DNA of 64,000 nucleotides from Camarhynchus parvulus (GCF_901933205.1 NC_044572.1:113658965-113722964); one strand, 5' to 3'. Positions 24,813 through 35,560 are shown, numbered from the stretch's first letter. The notes: generated by a model from the sequence alone, not told the origin. A program made the numbers and translations.

Positions 24813-25176
24813 ATTTGCTGAGGGAATATGATCTCTGCAACATCAGGGTGTTTTTCCTGATGCCCCAGCATGCTGTTGACATCCCAAGGACTCCTAATAT
24901 ACTCCAAGGAACCTCCTGCTGGTTCCTTGGCCCCCAGGGCCAGACACCACTGGCTGCCTGGGGCAAAGAGCAGGCTGTCCTGCTCTGTTGTGTGGTCACA
25001 GCCACCTTGCTCCTCGCCACCTGCCTTGCTGGCTCCCAGCACCATCACACCTGCCTCTGCAGGAAGGGATCTGGGTGGGTGTACACAAATGAGAGGAGTC
25101 AGAGAGGCTGGGAGTCCATTAAAGGAAGAATATTTAGGCAAATTAATGAGGAGTTGCTATGAGATACTGTCACGGG
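24813..25176 (+). other. Candidate exon with open frame and one hydrophobic stretch
   Basis: A pyrimidine-rich tract ends TTTTTTATTAACAG at 24812 (good acceptor), and CACGGG|GTAAGA gives a good donor with its GT at 25177. The interval is much more GC-rich than its surroundings. One frame is open from before the acceptor to a TGA at 25160-25162. It contains LREYDLCNIRVFFLMPQHAV and, after a Pro/Gly-rich part, a hydrophobic run QAVLLCCVVTATLLLATCLA that could be a single membrane helix, then a His/Cys-rich segment. I recognise no family. GC-rich DNA has few stop codons, so chance openness is quite possible; a noncoding exon is equally likely. Confidence 0.25.
24904..24964. repeat. Two adjacent stem-loop-forming inverted repeats
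   Basis: The first is perfect: CCAAGGAACC (24904-24913), a 7-base loop, then GGTTCCTTGG (24921-24930). The second is imperfect and follows at once: GCCCCCAGGGCCAG, a short loop ACACCA, then CTGGCTGCCTGGGGC (about 24930-24964). Both sit inside the candidate exon. They could form RNA hairpins if transcribed. They are short of a typical pre-microRNA stem of about 22 paired bases, so no microRNA is claimed. Confidence 0.75.
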
Positions 25177-25293
25177 GTAAGACATGTGTTGCACCAGGGA
25201 ACTGGCTATTTGAAGCGCAAATATCTAAGCTTTTGTCATCTCTTAAACTCTTAAACACCCTAATGACTTTCTGCAGTGCTCCAGCCACTGTTC

Positions 25294-25920
25294 AGGAGCT
25301 CTCAGGTTTCTGTGGTTGAGATGATCCCCAAGGTATTAGAAAGTCCTTTCTTTCCCAGCCCTGCGAACAAAAAAAAGTCGAGATTCGTTGGTTCTGCTTT
25401 TCAAGGTTGTTTATTTTTTCTTACCTATTACATTCTTTCTCTGACCTGCCGAGATCTGTCCAGCAGGTTGGGTTGTGGCACAGTCCCTACCCTTGGGGTG
25501 GTGTTAACTTTTTATACTAGAAACTATATGTACTTTATTTACAACAATTTTCCAATACCTATCACCTATGTTAGACAGTCTGTCTTTAAACCAATCCAAA
25601 AGTGCCATCATCCCAGCAGAAGATGGAGGACAAGAAGAAGGAGAAGAAGGACAGGACATGCCCAGATTCCTTCATCTTGCTTCTTGAACCCCCATTCTAA
25701 ACCCCCAAAATTCTACTTTTTCACCCTGTGACAAATTAACCATCATTCTACTCAAACTCTTGTGGCTTGTAAATCTTCACACAAAGTTGGTAATTTTTCC
25801 CATGGACTAAAATTGAAGGCACAGGTGTTTTTGACTCTGTGCCAAGGTCTCTGAGCCCGTTATCAGGGTCTCGAATCACCCAGGGCAGCCAGAGGAATGT
25901 CCTGGGTCCCAGCAAGGAGC
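25294..25920 (-). mobile_element. Solo LTR, class II (ERVK-like), with 6-bp target duplication
   Basis: The LTR body is 25300-25914 (615 bp), flanked on both sides by AGGAGC (25294-25299 and 25915-25920), a perfect 6-bp duplication as expected for ERVK-type integration. On the minus strand it starts TGCTGGGACCCAGGACATTC. It carries a TATA box TATAAAAAG (25516-25508 in reverse) and an AATAAA poly(A) signal (25415-25410), in the right order for U3-R-U5. It is more than 90% identical by eye to the copy at 33262-33882. Plus-strand frames of about 150 codons over this area are artefacts of LTR sequence. It is a solo LTR: no retroviral gene lies next to it. Confidence 0.9.
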
Positions 25921-27101
25921 CCCATGCCTTCCTGCAGGGATTGCCTTTCCTCTGCTTGGGGCTTTGCAGAAGCCTGCTGCAGACTGTGAGACACAGGTGG
26001 GTCTGTGGGAGCTCTGGAGCTGTGCCAAGCACTGTGGAAAACGGGGGCGTGGAAAAGTGGTACAGAGCGCTCAGACCTGATCCAGAGCTTCCTGAAATCA
26101 ATGCGAGTCCCTCCCCTCCTGTGCTTGGCCACGCAACTCTGGGGTGATCCCAATGGGTTACTTGTGTGGAAGAAACTCCACCCTGCCCGTGTCAGAACTA
26201 ACTATTTTTCTTCTGTTGTTACTACACATTAGAGGAGAGGAGTCCAAGACCCAGAAATAGCCAGGCTAGATCTGTACAGCCCTGTGACAGCACTGCCTGA
26301 ATGGCAGTCCCCTCCCTGAGCACAGGCGAGAGAAATGCTTGGACTTTAGCTGCAATTTGCTTTCCCATACAGCAGATGGAGTTTTTTATTTATAATAGCA
26401 CAGCTTTCTGTCAGAGAAAGGAGAGATGGCAAAACCCCAGGCAAAACACTGGAGCCAAGCACCCATGGACATGGGAAAGTTGCCTTCTGGATCCACGTGC
26501 TGGAGGGCTCTGGCAGGCCCACCTACCTCTGGAACAGATGTGAGTAATTAATATTTGACTTGAGCTAGCTGATCAATCCTAGATAAATTGCTTGAAGGTT
26601 AATCACAAGGTTCTGAGTCACTTTTATTTTTACTTTTACCTGAATTCTTGTGGGATTTCTGCCACATGTGAAAGGAATATAAGGACTTTGATGTGCAAAG
26701 GAATTACATGGGGGAATCTCACTGCCACCATGAAGTGTTTGGTGATGGGAATGGTAGTGATTAGGTTTCAAAAGGGCTCAGCAAGTCTGTATACAGAAAT
26801 GTCTGCTCTTGGACAGACTTATAGGGGGAAAATCAAGAGCTGAATAATAGTCTTATGTGTTCCAGCATGTGAATCAATAATAGTGCTGCTAATTGGGCCC
26901 CGGCAGATTTACTCAGATGCAAACCTCTCCGTTTATGATTTGGGTCTGTCTCATTTCCCTGCAGGTTTCATTCATACCACTGTTATCTGAGGTCACATGA
27001 AGCAGTGCTGTTAGCTAATAGACAGCTGTTCACCAGTGGCTGAATATCAACGTGCATGAAAAGAAAAATATTATTGCATTCTTCACTTCATCCTTGCTTC
27101 T

Positions 27102-27125
27102 CTGAAATCACTCCAGTGATTTCAG
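27102..27125. repeat. Perfect inverted repeat, 11-bp arms
   Basis: CTGAAATCACT (27102-27112), spacer CC, AGTGATTTCAG (27115-27125). The arms are exact reverse complements with a 2-base spacer. This geometry fits a binding site for a dimeric transcription factor as well as a cruciform or hairpin. Its role is unknown. Confidence 0.8.
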
Positions 27126-28017
27126 CTGCAGTGGAGTTACAAGAGCCAGGTATTTAATCTAGAAAGTGCACTGGCAAAATTTAGATGCAAAGTGCTGCTC
27201 AAAATAATTCATTATCAATACATTACAGGGCTCCTGGCCAATTACTTAGTGCTAGACATCTCTAAAAGTAAATTATTACCATAGAATATACAGTAACCAC
27301 TTCAGTTTATGTTTGCAAATTACAATGAGAGCTAGTTGAAATTCCACTCCAACTATAGCTTACTCTGCTGTCCTGGGAATTTTTCTTCAGTTGAAGATGG
27401 CTTCTGTTCTGTTTTAAGCCTTACAATCTCCATAAACCTTACAGATTTTTTTTAAATTGTATTGGTGGTTGTCAATTACTAGCAAAATCCTGCAATTGGG
27501 TACTGGGCTGCAAATACAGTAAATGCAATGTTGCCCTAAACCCCAGACAGGTGAAGGACAGTGGGCCTAAGAGCATTATTCTTACTAATAGTTCTTATTT
27601 TTTACTTTTCCTCAGTAATATTTGATCTATCTGTCCTCAGGTACCAATAATTTTTCATGTTAATTAGTATTTCATCAAAACCTCCACTGAATGAGTGGTA
27701 GATCTGCAAGCTAAAGCACTTGTATGTAGTGTCAAAGGTAAGCTTGCCTGTGCAATCAAAGATTTACACTTTGCATTTTTGAGGCTGCACCAGAGTCTTT
27801 CAAATAATGGCATAATCACACTCTGGCTTTCTCTCAAATCATTCAGTCTTATCAAGAAGGACAAAACTGGTTTTATGCTCTAAGCTCAAAATGGTACCCA
27901 GCAATTATTTTTACCCCCTTAGCTTTGCATCCAGCTGCACAGCTCTCAAATGGGCAGGCCAGGGAAAATCAGGGAAAGGTGGGGAAAACAGTGAAGGAGA
28001 TGGATGGGGAGTACCAT

Positions 28018-28105
28018 TTTATTTATATAAATATTAATATAGAATATAGAATATAGCATATATGTATAATTTATTTCTATTATATCTTATTTATTTATCC
28101 CATGC
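28018..28105. repeat. AT-rich low-complexity tract
   Basis: TTATTTATATAAATATTAAT, then three near-copies of ATAGAATAT, then TTATTTATTTATCC; simple sequence without larger structure. Confidence 0.8.
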
Positions 28106-29227
28106 TAAGCACAATATGTCCCTGTGAAATTTCAACCAGGACTAACCGTCTGCCATCTGTGCTGATGGTGAGGCAGAAATGCTGCTGTGCCCATTTCATT
28201 TAGCCCACACTGCAGTGTCCTGCCTGAACTGATGCCCTGGAGAAGTATCCCTTGGGATTTTTGTTCAGAAAGCAGTTACAAAGCATTATTTGTGGACAGC
28301 CCACTATTTCTTGTCCTCACAATTATGGCCTGTGCATTGCTGGTGTGCCCAGGCCCTGTACAGAGCAGAAAGCGAAGGAGGGATGTGAGCTTTCTTTGGG
28401 AAAGTGCTGGAGCTGTGTATGCTGCCTTCCTGCAATCCCTCATACATTGCTGTCCTTTTTCAGGCTGCACAGGAAGAGTTTGAGGGCTGCCAGTGCAGCA
28501 TAGGACACAATTTGGGGATCCCACAATCGCAGTGTCATGTTGGTATGCGTAATGGCTTCTGAAGCCTGCGGTGGTGAAGTAACATCACCCTGCACATCTC
28601 ATAATTGCTGAGGCCCACTGGTAATTGCTCTCTCTTTAGAGTCAAGAGATGATAACCCTCACCACAGATGGCTGCAAGGTTTAAACCACTTATTTATACT
28701 CCTCTCTGGTGGTATTTGAATCTGACCTCAGATACTCTGGCCCCAATGTTCTACCCTCTGATTCTAGGTATTAAGAATTGTAGGATCCAGACAGACTGTT
28801 CAGGTTTAGCAGTGGCTTGAATTCAGCAAATTGTCTCATCTGAGCAAAACACTTTCTTAGTATTATGTCCTTAAATCTAATAACTAATAAATAAATCTAA
28901 AACAATTAATAAATTAATCTAATAATCTACGTTTCCTGCCCTTCATTAACTGCACATGTGATTTTGTTTCTGCTTTGTTTTACTATGTCACATAATTAAA
29001 TATAACGTCTATTTTTCCCAAGCCACTGAGCACATCTGCTGCTAGCATATATTTAGTGGTTGTGTTGTAATGGATTCCCAGTCTGGCGGGCTGCAGTAGA
29101 CCAAGGCCTGGCTGGTATAACATCACTAAGTGCTTTAGAGAAAGCAGACAAGATTGCTTATGCCTATAAATGTAGAATGACCAGGATGCATTTGCAAGAA
29201 GACAATATGTTTTGGTTTTGTTTGCAG

Positions 29228-29410
29228 GTTGCTGCTCAAAGGTTAGCTCATTCAGCAGAGGATCTCAGAAATGGAGAGTTGAGTATCACGTGGGAGAATT
29301 GCTCATCCAGTCCCTGCATGTGGGGCAGGATCAGTTACCAATACCGGGAACAGACTGAAGTGAAAGAATATTTTTCTGAGGCAAGCAAAATGCAAAATAA
29401 AGTAGAATAA
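29228..29410 (+). other. Candidate 3'-terminal exon, unrecognised
   Basis: A T/G-rich tract ends GTTTTGTTTGCAG at 29227, a strong acceptor. The following frame is open for 60 codons (starting VAAQRLAHSAEDLRNGELSI) to a TAA at 29408-29410, and an AATAAA poly(A) signal lies at 29396-29401, just inside the frame. The composition is moderately GC and the protein shows no recognisable domain. A poly(A) signal overlapping the stop suits a noncoding terminal exon better than a coding one. It could also be chance. Confidence 0.22.
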
Positions 29411-32400
29411 TTAGAGCAGCTCTGCTTCAAAGGCTCCCTGTTCTTTAATATATTGATCACAGTGTTCAAAGATCTGCATGATGCCTCCTCCCCCCAAAAA
29501 TGTTCCTAATTGAATATTGGACTATATTCTGATAAGACCTCATGTAAATTGCAAGAGCTGAACCAATTTGTCAGCATTAAGTGAATGTCAGAATTAAAGG
29601 CAGCTTCAATGCTCAGTTAGTGTGCAAGTCTGTGATTTGAACCTTCTTTTTTTAAAGTGAAGAAATAAAGTTGCAGAGATTCACAAGTGTGGTGCATGGT
29701 CCATGAAGCAATGTGGAGATTTATTCACCACTTATTGCTGCAAAATTGAGTCATTCCTACCAAAGTCAACCCTTCAGAAAGGGTTTGAGACGTTTAGACA
29801 GTGAGAGAGCAGGAAAGGAGCTTGAGGAGCTTAGCACATGTGAGCTAACAAAGAACATTTCCTCAGGTTGCTTGCAGAAGTAGCAGAAGTCTGCCTTGGC
29901 AAGCCTCCTTCCCCTTCTCACCAGGGTTTTTGGTTTGTTGCCTCCATAAGACAGTCTAGGAAGCTCCTCATCCTGTAGGAGTTGGGAGGTAGACAGTAAT
30001 TCCATTGGTTAGGAAGGGCCAGGTGATGTGATCCAGGGCAGGTGATTTGATCTGCACGTGCTGCTTTGGGCTGCTCAGCACGCAGGGACAAGGAGCACTA
30101 TTGATCTGACACTGAGAGGAAACCTTACTGCAGGTATTGTGGAAGTTGAAATGAAGGGTTAGGCAAAAGAAAAAAAAATTTAAAAGTCTGGTAATTCTTA
30201 CCCTAACAACTTATTATTCAAAGCAAAGCTATTTTAGTAACTCTATAGCCAAAACTAGGGATGTTTATGTTCCTTCCTTCCACTTTACTGTTAGCTTTGC
30301 AAAGAGAAAGAGGGTTCAAAAGCAGCTGTGTTGCGTTGCCCCCACTCACTGTCTTTTTTCTCACCAAGCCTGAGGGTCGCAGTGGCTTCTTGTGCACAGA
30401 TTTCAGCTGGTGGGCAGCTCCCATTGGCTGAGGTGGCTTCAGCAGCTGGCTATGGGCTCTTCTGGCCCTCAGGCTCTGTCATGTACTGCTTTTGTCCTGG
30501 CAAAAAGAAGTGCACATATTGTAGACATATCATAAGAGCCATTTTTTTCTGAACCTGAGTCAATAATTTTAGTCAAAAAATGAAAAAAAATGGGGGAAGA
30601 TACCAAAGAGCAGAAGCATTCATTTAGACATTTTAATAATGAAAAATATCAGCCTACTTATTTTGGCATATTCTAGATAAAAAGTTTCTCATTTTCATTT
30701 CAAGAGAGCACTGTTTTCATTTAAAATTGATCTGCCTCTAAAATCAACGGTAACAAGAGAACAACAAAACTGAAACATCGATTTTTCTTTTGCCTGAGAA
30801 AAACCTTGAAGGCTGATCTAAAAAATGTTTATCTGGAATTGGGGTTTGCTGTTCTTTTTGGTATGTGGCAATTTTAAAAAGAAAACAAGATACTCTGCTG
30901 TATTTTTCCTTCATTCAGTAGTGGTCTCTCTCTTCCTTCCCACTCCCACCCACCAGTCCAGTTGGGCTAACACATTTCCTTGACCAGTTCTTGGTGTAAG
31001 TGACTCCGTGACAAGAAATGAGACAGCCCCTAAGTGATATTTATTCATTATCTGTGCTTTCATTAAATCCTCACAAAGTGCTCAGTCTCTAATAATCCAT
31101 TTTCCCAACCAATTTCTCATGCAGTGGCACTCAGCAGAGTCACATCTGTGGCTAGAAGTGAAAAGCAGAAGTCTACCCTTGAATTATAAATAGTTATAAA
31201 TAATAGTTATAAATATCATTAAAAATCTGTTTCTTTTCACAGGCTAGTAAGGCTTTTCCCATTATGGGGAGCATTGGAGAAGGCAGGTAGTATGTATTCC
31301 AGTGAAAACTACCTCTACTTGCCATGTGAAATAACAGAGTACATAACTCAGACTTGATACTGACCTTTTCATCATGCTATAAAGCAAGGCTTACTTCATC
31401 AGCTAGGCATGACCTGAATACATCTCCATTTTATTTCTCTCTATGTTCCCTTAGGTGAAGCTTTCATATAGCTGTAGCTTTAGTGACCATCTAGAGAAAG
31501 TTCCTTGTGGAAATTTCTTTTTTTCTTGTTGTCATGGATTACCTTAATATGCCAGTCTGTACTCTTTGAACAGCTATTGCTAATCACATGAAGCTGAAGA
31601 GCGTTTGAGATTACATTTCAGTAGTTGCAATAATGAGACTGCCATAATCACTAAAATCGTGTCCAGAAACACTGCTTTTCTACCTCTGCTGTCCAGAGAT
31701 AGAAACCAGCCAGTGTGAATGATAGAGTAAGACATGACTGTTTGAAGGGAAGATCTTCAGAACTGTAAATTCCCTTAATAGATCAGGAATATTTATGTCT
31801 ATTTGTCTTATTTCAGCAGGGTAACTGGACTGCATTGTGAAATGGCCCACAAGCATCTCAGCCTAAGGGTGTTGGTGGGGGCCTTGGGTGATTTATGCTC
31901 TCTTCTAAACAAATGTTTTGAGGTCCATAACTGTGGAGACATCCTTTGCTTCATTGATTCAATCTGGTTTCCATGAGCATCTATTTGGTTACTTTTGTCT
32001 TCTTCCCTTTTTTAACACTATTCTTCTTCTGAGCTGTCTCCTTTCACTTGTTAGTACTTATCACTTTGTGCTGATGGTGCACAACTTTATTTTTGTCCAT
32101 GATGACTTTGGTGAGGAAGGGCTTTTAGCTGTAGTTACGTAAGTCTCACTGAGAGATTGAACAAGTTTGGGCCAGGAGCACTACTCATGAAGGAGGGATG
32201 AGACATTAACTGAGCACCACCAAATAAATTAATATGAATGTCTAGCATGATCTGTGGAAAAAAAATATTGCAGGTGATTCTCTTTAACACAAGCTTGCTT
32301 TGGAGTCACTCATGCAGTTAAGCAATTTGGAAAATACTATCTAGTTAGCACAGTAGTGTACAGATGCTTGAATTTGCAAAGTTCACTGCTTCATTAACTA

Positions 32401-33255
32401 CTCACTTAGCAATGAAGCTGCAAACAATGTGAATGTTAACATTCCTCTATTGGCCTCACCTAAAAAAAACCTGATCAGCTGCATCATGGATTCCTTTAAT
32501 TGTTAAAAAAAAGGGAATTGGAAAACTAGTCTCTTAGAGGTTGTACCAGACTCCAGTAATGCTTTTTTGTATTCAGCCAAGCTGAATTTTGATTATTGTC
32601 CAGCTTATTCCCTTTGAACTGCCAGCACAGGCTTTTTGTCTTTCCAAGCATTTAATCTCTGTTTTGCTGATGCCAGAGTTCAGCTTATTTTGCCCTGTGT
32701 TTGAAATACTGTTTTCTTCAGAAGCTGCAGGTCATGGACTTATCTAGAGATTCTCACAGACACTTAAGGTCAATGCCTTCCTCTTTTTCACCAGGATGCT
32801 ACTGTCATCTCTCTATTGCAAAGCACTGTGGACGTGTTCAGTCAAACAGTGCTGTTAAATTTCCATCTCAGCGGACTGAAAGGTTATTTAGTACATTTAT
32901 ATAATGTCCCTGACCATCCTAGGTCTAATAAAGACTGATGCTTAAGCTTGGCATCATTCACTGGCCTCTGCCACTGCTTTCAAGTGATTAATCACCCAAG
33001 GCATAAAGATCTGCCAAAGCATAAACCTTTGTAGATCCTGTGTCTTTAGGTGACTGGCAACTTATTTGATGTTATTTACATCAGGGTTCAGGTAGCTGAC
33101 ATAGCCCAGAGGTATAAACAAATCAAGAGCTGTAGTGGGAAGAAAGAATATTGTGTTTCACCAATAGAATTAAAAATGCAACTCCCCTTTCAAAAACAGG
33201 ACCACAGTTTGTATATTCAGCAACCTGTGTGTATGGAGGGGGGCTGTTCCAGTTG
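29411..33255. other. Unique sequence, no gene recognised
   Basis: About 3.8 kb of AT-rich DNA without a recognised repeat, splice pair or coding pattern. It lies between the two sister solo LTRs but holds no retroviral gag, protease, polymerase or envelope reading frame, so it is not a provirus interior. Confidence 0.5.
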
Positions 33256-33888
33256 CTGTTCTCTTGGGTTTCTGTGGTTGAGATGATCCCCGAGGCATTA
33301 GAAAGTCTCTCTTTTCCCAGCCCCATGACAGAAGAAAAAGTCGAGATTCATCGGTTCTGCTTTTCGAGGTTGTTTTTATTTTTCTTACCTATTACATTCT
33401 TTCTCTGACCTGCCGAGATCTGTCCAGCAGGTTGGGTTGTGGCACAGTCCCTGCCCTTGGGGTGGTGTTAACCTTTTATACTAGAAACTATGTGTACTTT
33501 ATTTACAATAATTTTCCAATTCTTATCACCTATGTTAGACAGTCTGTCTCTACTCTAAACCAATCCAAAAGTGCCACCATCCCAGCCGAAGATGGAGGAC
33601 AAGAAGAAGGAGAAGAAGGACAGGACGTGCTCAGATTCCACCATCTTGCTTCTTGAACCCCCATTCTAAACCCCCAAATTCTACTTTTTCACCCTGTGAC
33701 AAATTAACCATCATTCTACTCAAACTCTTGTGGCTTGTACATCTTCACACAAAGTTGGTAATTTTTCCCATGGACTAAAATTGAAGGCACAGGTGTTTTT
33801 GACTCCGTGCAAAGGTCTCTGAGCCCCTTATCAGGGTCTCGAATCACCCAGGGCAGCCAGAGGAATATCCTGGGTCCCAACACTGTTC
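33256..33888 (-). mobile_element. Solo LTR, class II (ERVK-like), with 6-bp target duplication
   Basis: The LTR body is 33262-33882 (621 bp), flanked by CTGTTC at 33256-33261 and 33883-33888. On the minus strand it starts TGTTGGGACCCAGGATATTC, has TATAAAAGG (33480-33472) and AATAAA (33380-33375), and ends GAAACCCAAGA. The start TGTTGGG is nearly the reverse complement of the end CCCAAGA, the usual short terminal inverted repeat, but the last dinucleotide is GA rather than CA. It is the same family and orientation as 25300-25914, with independent target sites. Differences are mainly transitions and small indels. Confidence 0.92.
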
Positions 33889-34397
33889 CATTGCTGTTCC
33901 TGTTTATTCTCCATATGTTTTCAGTGTGGGGAGAATAAAATTCTTTGTTCCCCCAGAATTGCCAGTGAACTTGCCTGAATTCTGGTTTTGAACCTTTCAC
34001 TTCTGAAGAAATCAATCTATGTCCTTATTTCCAGTGCTGAACTTCACATCCTACCCAATTTTTCTGGGAACTCTGCTAAAAAAATGTTAAAAGCAACTTT
34101 AAATTTTAAATAAATGTTGTGAATTACTGCAACTCCTAGGGTGGAAGATCAGTTCTCCACCACCCACAGAGGATGACCCAGCTCTGCAGAGGGTCAGACC
34201 CCTGGGAACACCCCTGAGAGATGAGGGAAAGGAAACCAGCCATACCTGCACCTACCCACCTCCATTTTCCACCTTTGTTTATTTATGCCTGTAAAATGTT
34301 TCACGCCCAAGTCCTTGTCAGCGCAACAGTGGCACAAATCTGTGACTAATACAGGTTTGCTCACTACCTAACTCCAGCCCTTACTAAAGCCCTAACA
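33889..34397. other. Unassigned, possibly old repeat-derived
   Basis: About 510 bp. The part at 33890-34015 contains a GGAGAATAAAATTC-type signal that could be LTR-like, but I cannot place it. The remainder shows nothing recognisable. Confidence 0.3.
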
Positions 34398-34618
34398 TAG
34401 AAGACAGAAGGAAGTTTTGTTTACAATGAGGGTGGCAAAATCCTGGCACGGGTTGCCCAGAGAGGCAGTGGGTGCTGCATCCCTGGAAACATCCGAGGCC
34501 AGATTGGATGGGGCTCTGAGCAGCCTGATCGAGTGAAAGATGGTCCTGCTCCTTGCAGGTGGGTTGGACTAGATGGCTTTGAAAATCCTTCTGACCCAAA
34601 CTATTATATGGTTCTTTG
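34398..34618 (+). repeat. CR1 LINE, 5'-truncated 3' end
   Basis: The plus strand runs in the sense order: ACAATGAGGGTGGCAAAATCCTGGCACGGGTTGCCCAGAGAGGCAG (here described piecewise), then TGCTGCATCCCTGGAAACAT, GGCCAGATTGGATGGGGCTC, GAGCAGCCTGATC and GGTGGGTTGGACTAGATGGC, ending CTGACCCAAACTATTATATG. These are the CR1 C-terminal codons and 3' UTR, with the tail at the right. It is about 220 bp long and moderately diverged. Confidence 0.92.
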
Positions 34619-34647
34619 GTTATGAAAGTAAAAAACCATGTAAAAAA

Positions 34648-34993
34648 TGTTTTAAATGGGACCAGACTCCCAGTACTAAAAGTGATTTCAGCATTTATTA
34701 TAATTTTTAAAAAGGCCTAAAGTGTGGGGGCCTGTGGGCTGAGCAGGAGTGTTCCTGCTGAGGATGCTGCAGTGCCAGTGCTGGGTCATCAGCAGCGATG
34801 TCCCCGATGTTCCAGGTGGAGCAGCACAGCTTCCCTGGGTCAGATGCCCCTTTTTATCCTGTTTTTTGCCCCTTTAGATTGGTTTCTTTTTGCATGGAGC
34901 TTTTAGGCGCTTGATTGGCCTATTACAGTTCTGTCCATGTTGGCTTGTTTTGCTTGGGGAGTGGTGCGCTTTACTCAGGTCTATTGTGATACA
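34648..34993 (-). mobile_element. LTR, minus strand, family uncertain
   Basis: Read on the minus strand this has LTR anatomy: a U3-like part, a TATA box in AGGATAAAAAGGGGC (about 34860-34848), a GC-richer R region, and AATAAA at 34699-34694, followed by TGCTGAAATCACTTTTAGTA and CTGGGAGTCTGGTCCC. TATA-to-poly(A) spacing is about 155 bp. I recognise the general pattern of a songbird LTR but cannot name the family. The ends (TG/CA) are best guesses, and no target duplication was found. No retroviral genes adjoin it. Confidence 0.65.
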
Positions 34994-35560
34994 TTAAGTA
35001 CCATATTTCTTATGAGAGGAATATCAGATTTGTCTTTACAAACAAGCTGTGGGTCTGCTGGTAGGTAAAACTAGCTCTGGAAGATAAAAGAAGCAATGGG
35101 AAGGATTCCACTGATTGATGAATGGAAAAAGATATTTGCTTTTACAAATAAACTTTAGGTTTGCTGATAAACGAAATTATACATTGAGAGATGAAAGAAA
35201 CAATGGGGAAGAAAAGCCCCTAAATTCCGTAAGAATTAAAAACTAAAAGGGAGGGTTATACATTGGAGGGAAATCTTTGGGAAATCTTCGGGATCAGGTG
35301 TGTTGTACAGGAGATTCTTAAGCTCTCAAGTACCTCAGCCAATAGAGAAAGACAGAAAGGAAATGCGGCCAGGAAATTAGGATAAAAAGGAGGCTGCATC
35401 CTCCAAAAATTTGAGAGATCCCAGGGGAACGCCCCATAGCCTCTCCCTTTATTTGAATAAAGCCAGAAAGGACTCCTCTGTCTCATTTTTGGACATAAAA
35501 CTCCCGTGTTTGTGGATTAATTTTCCTAATATTTATTACTATCCTTTTAACTCCTTTTAC
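34994..35560 (+). mobile_element. LTR, plus strand, with duplicated U3 segment
   Basis: The plus strand shows a U3 with an imperfect tandem duplication (units from about 35032 and 35137, each with TTTACAAA.AA..., TTTGCTGAT or TCTGCTGGT, and AAAGAA.CAATGGG). Then come GATAAAAAGG (TATA, 35381-35390), AACGCCCCATAGCCTCTCCC, a TTTGAATAAAGCC poly(A) signal (AATAAA 35456-35461), and an R/U5 with ACTCCTCTGTCTCA and AAAACTCCCGTGTTTGTGG. The TATA-poly(A) distance of about 75 bp is typical. The 5' end abuts the minus-strand LTR; the 3' end is uncertain. No gag-like frame follows, so it is solo or truncated. Confidence 0.75.

Larger units (their letters stand above)
25921..29227. other. Mixed sequence, no gene recognised; conserved-element-like patch
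   Basis: 25921-26300 is GC-rich, continuing the composition of the 24860-25170 patch that the LTR interrupts; a 27-bp micro-exon-like pattern (TTTGCAG at 25969, ACACAG|GTGGGT at 25996) sits there but is probably chance. 26870-27340 has a varied, low-repeat texture like conserved noncoding DNA and holds a perfect 11-bp inverted repeat (27102-27125). 28018-28105 is an AT-rich tract of ATATAGAAT/TTATTTAT units. No repeat family was recognised. Confidence 0.35.

Noticed and set aside
24870..25731. Plus frames of 149 and 151 codons
   Set aside because: They run into or through the minus-strand solo LTR at 25300-25914 and the GC-rich patch before it. The first frame has a stop just after the candidate splice acceptor, and neither resembles a known protein.
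25300..33882. A complete provirus bounded by the two sister LTRs
   Set aside because: Each LTR has its own 6-bp target duplication, and the interior shows no retroviral coding homology.
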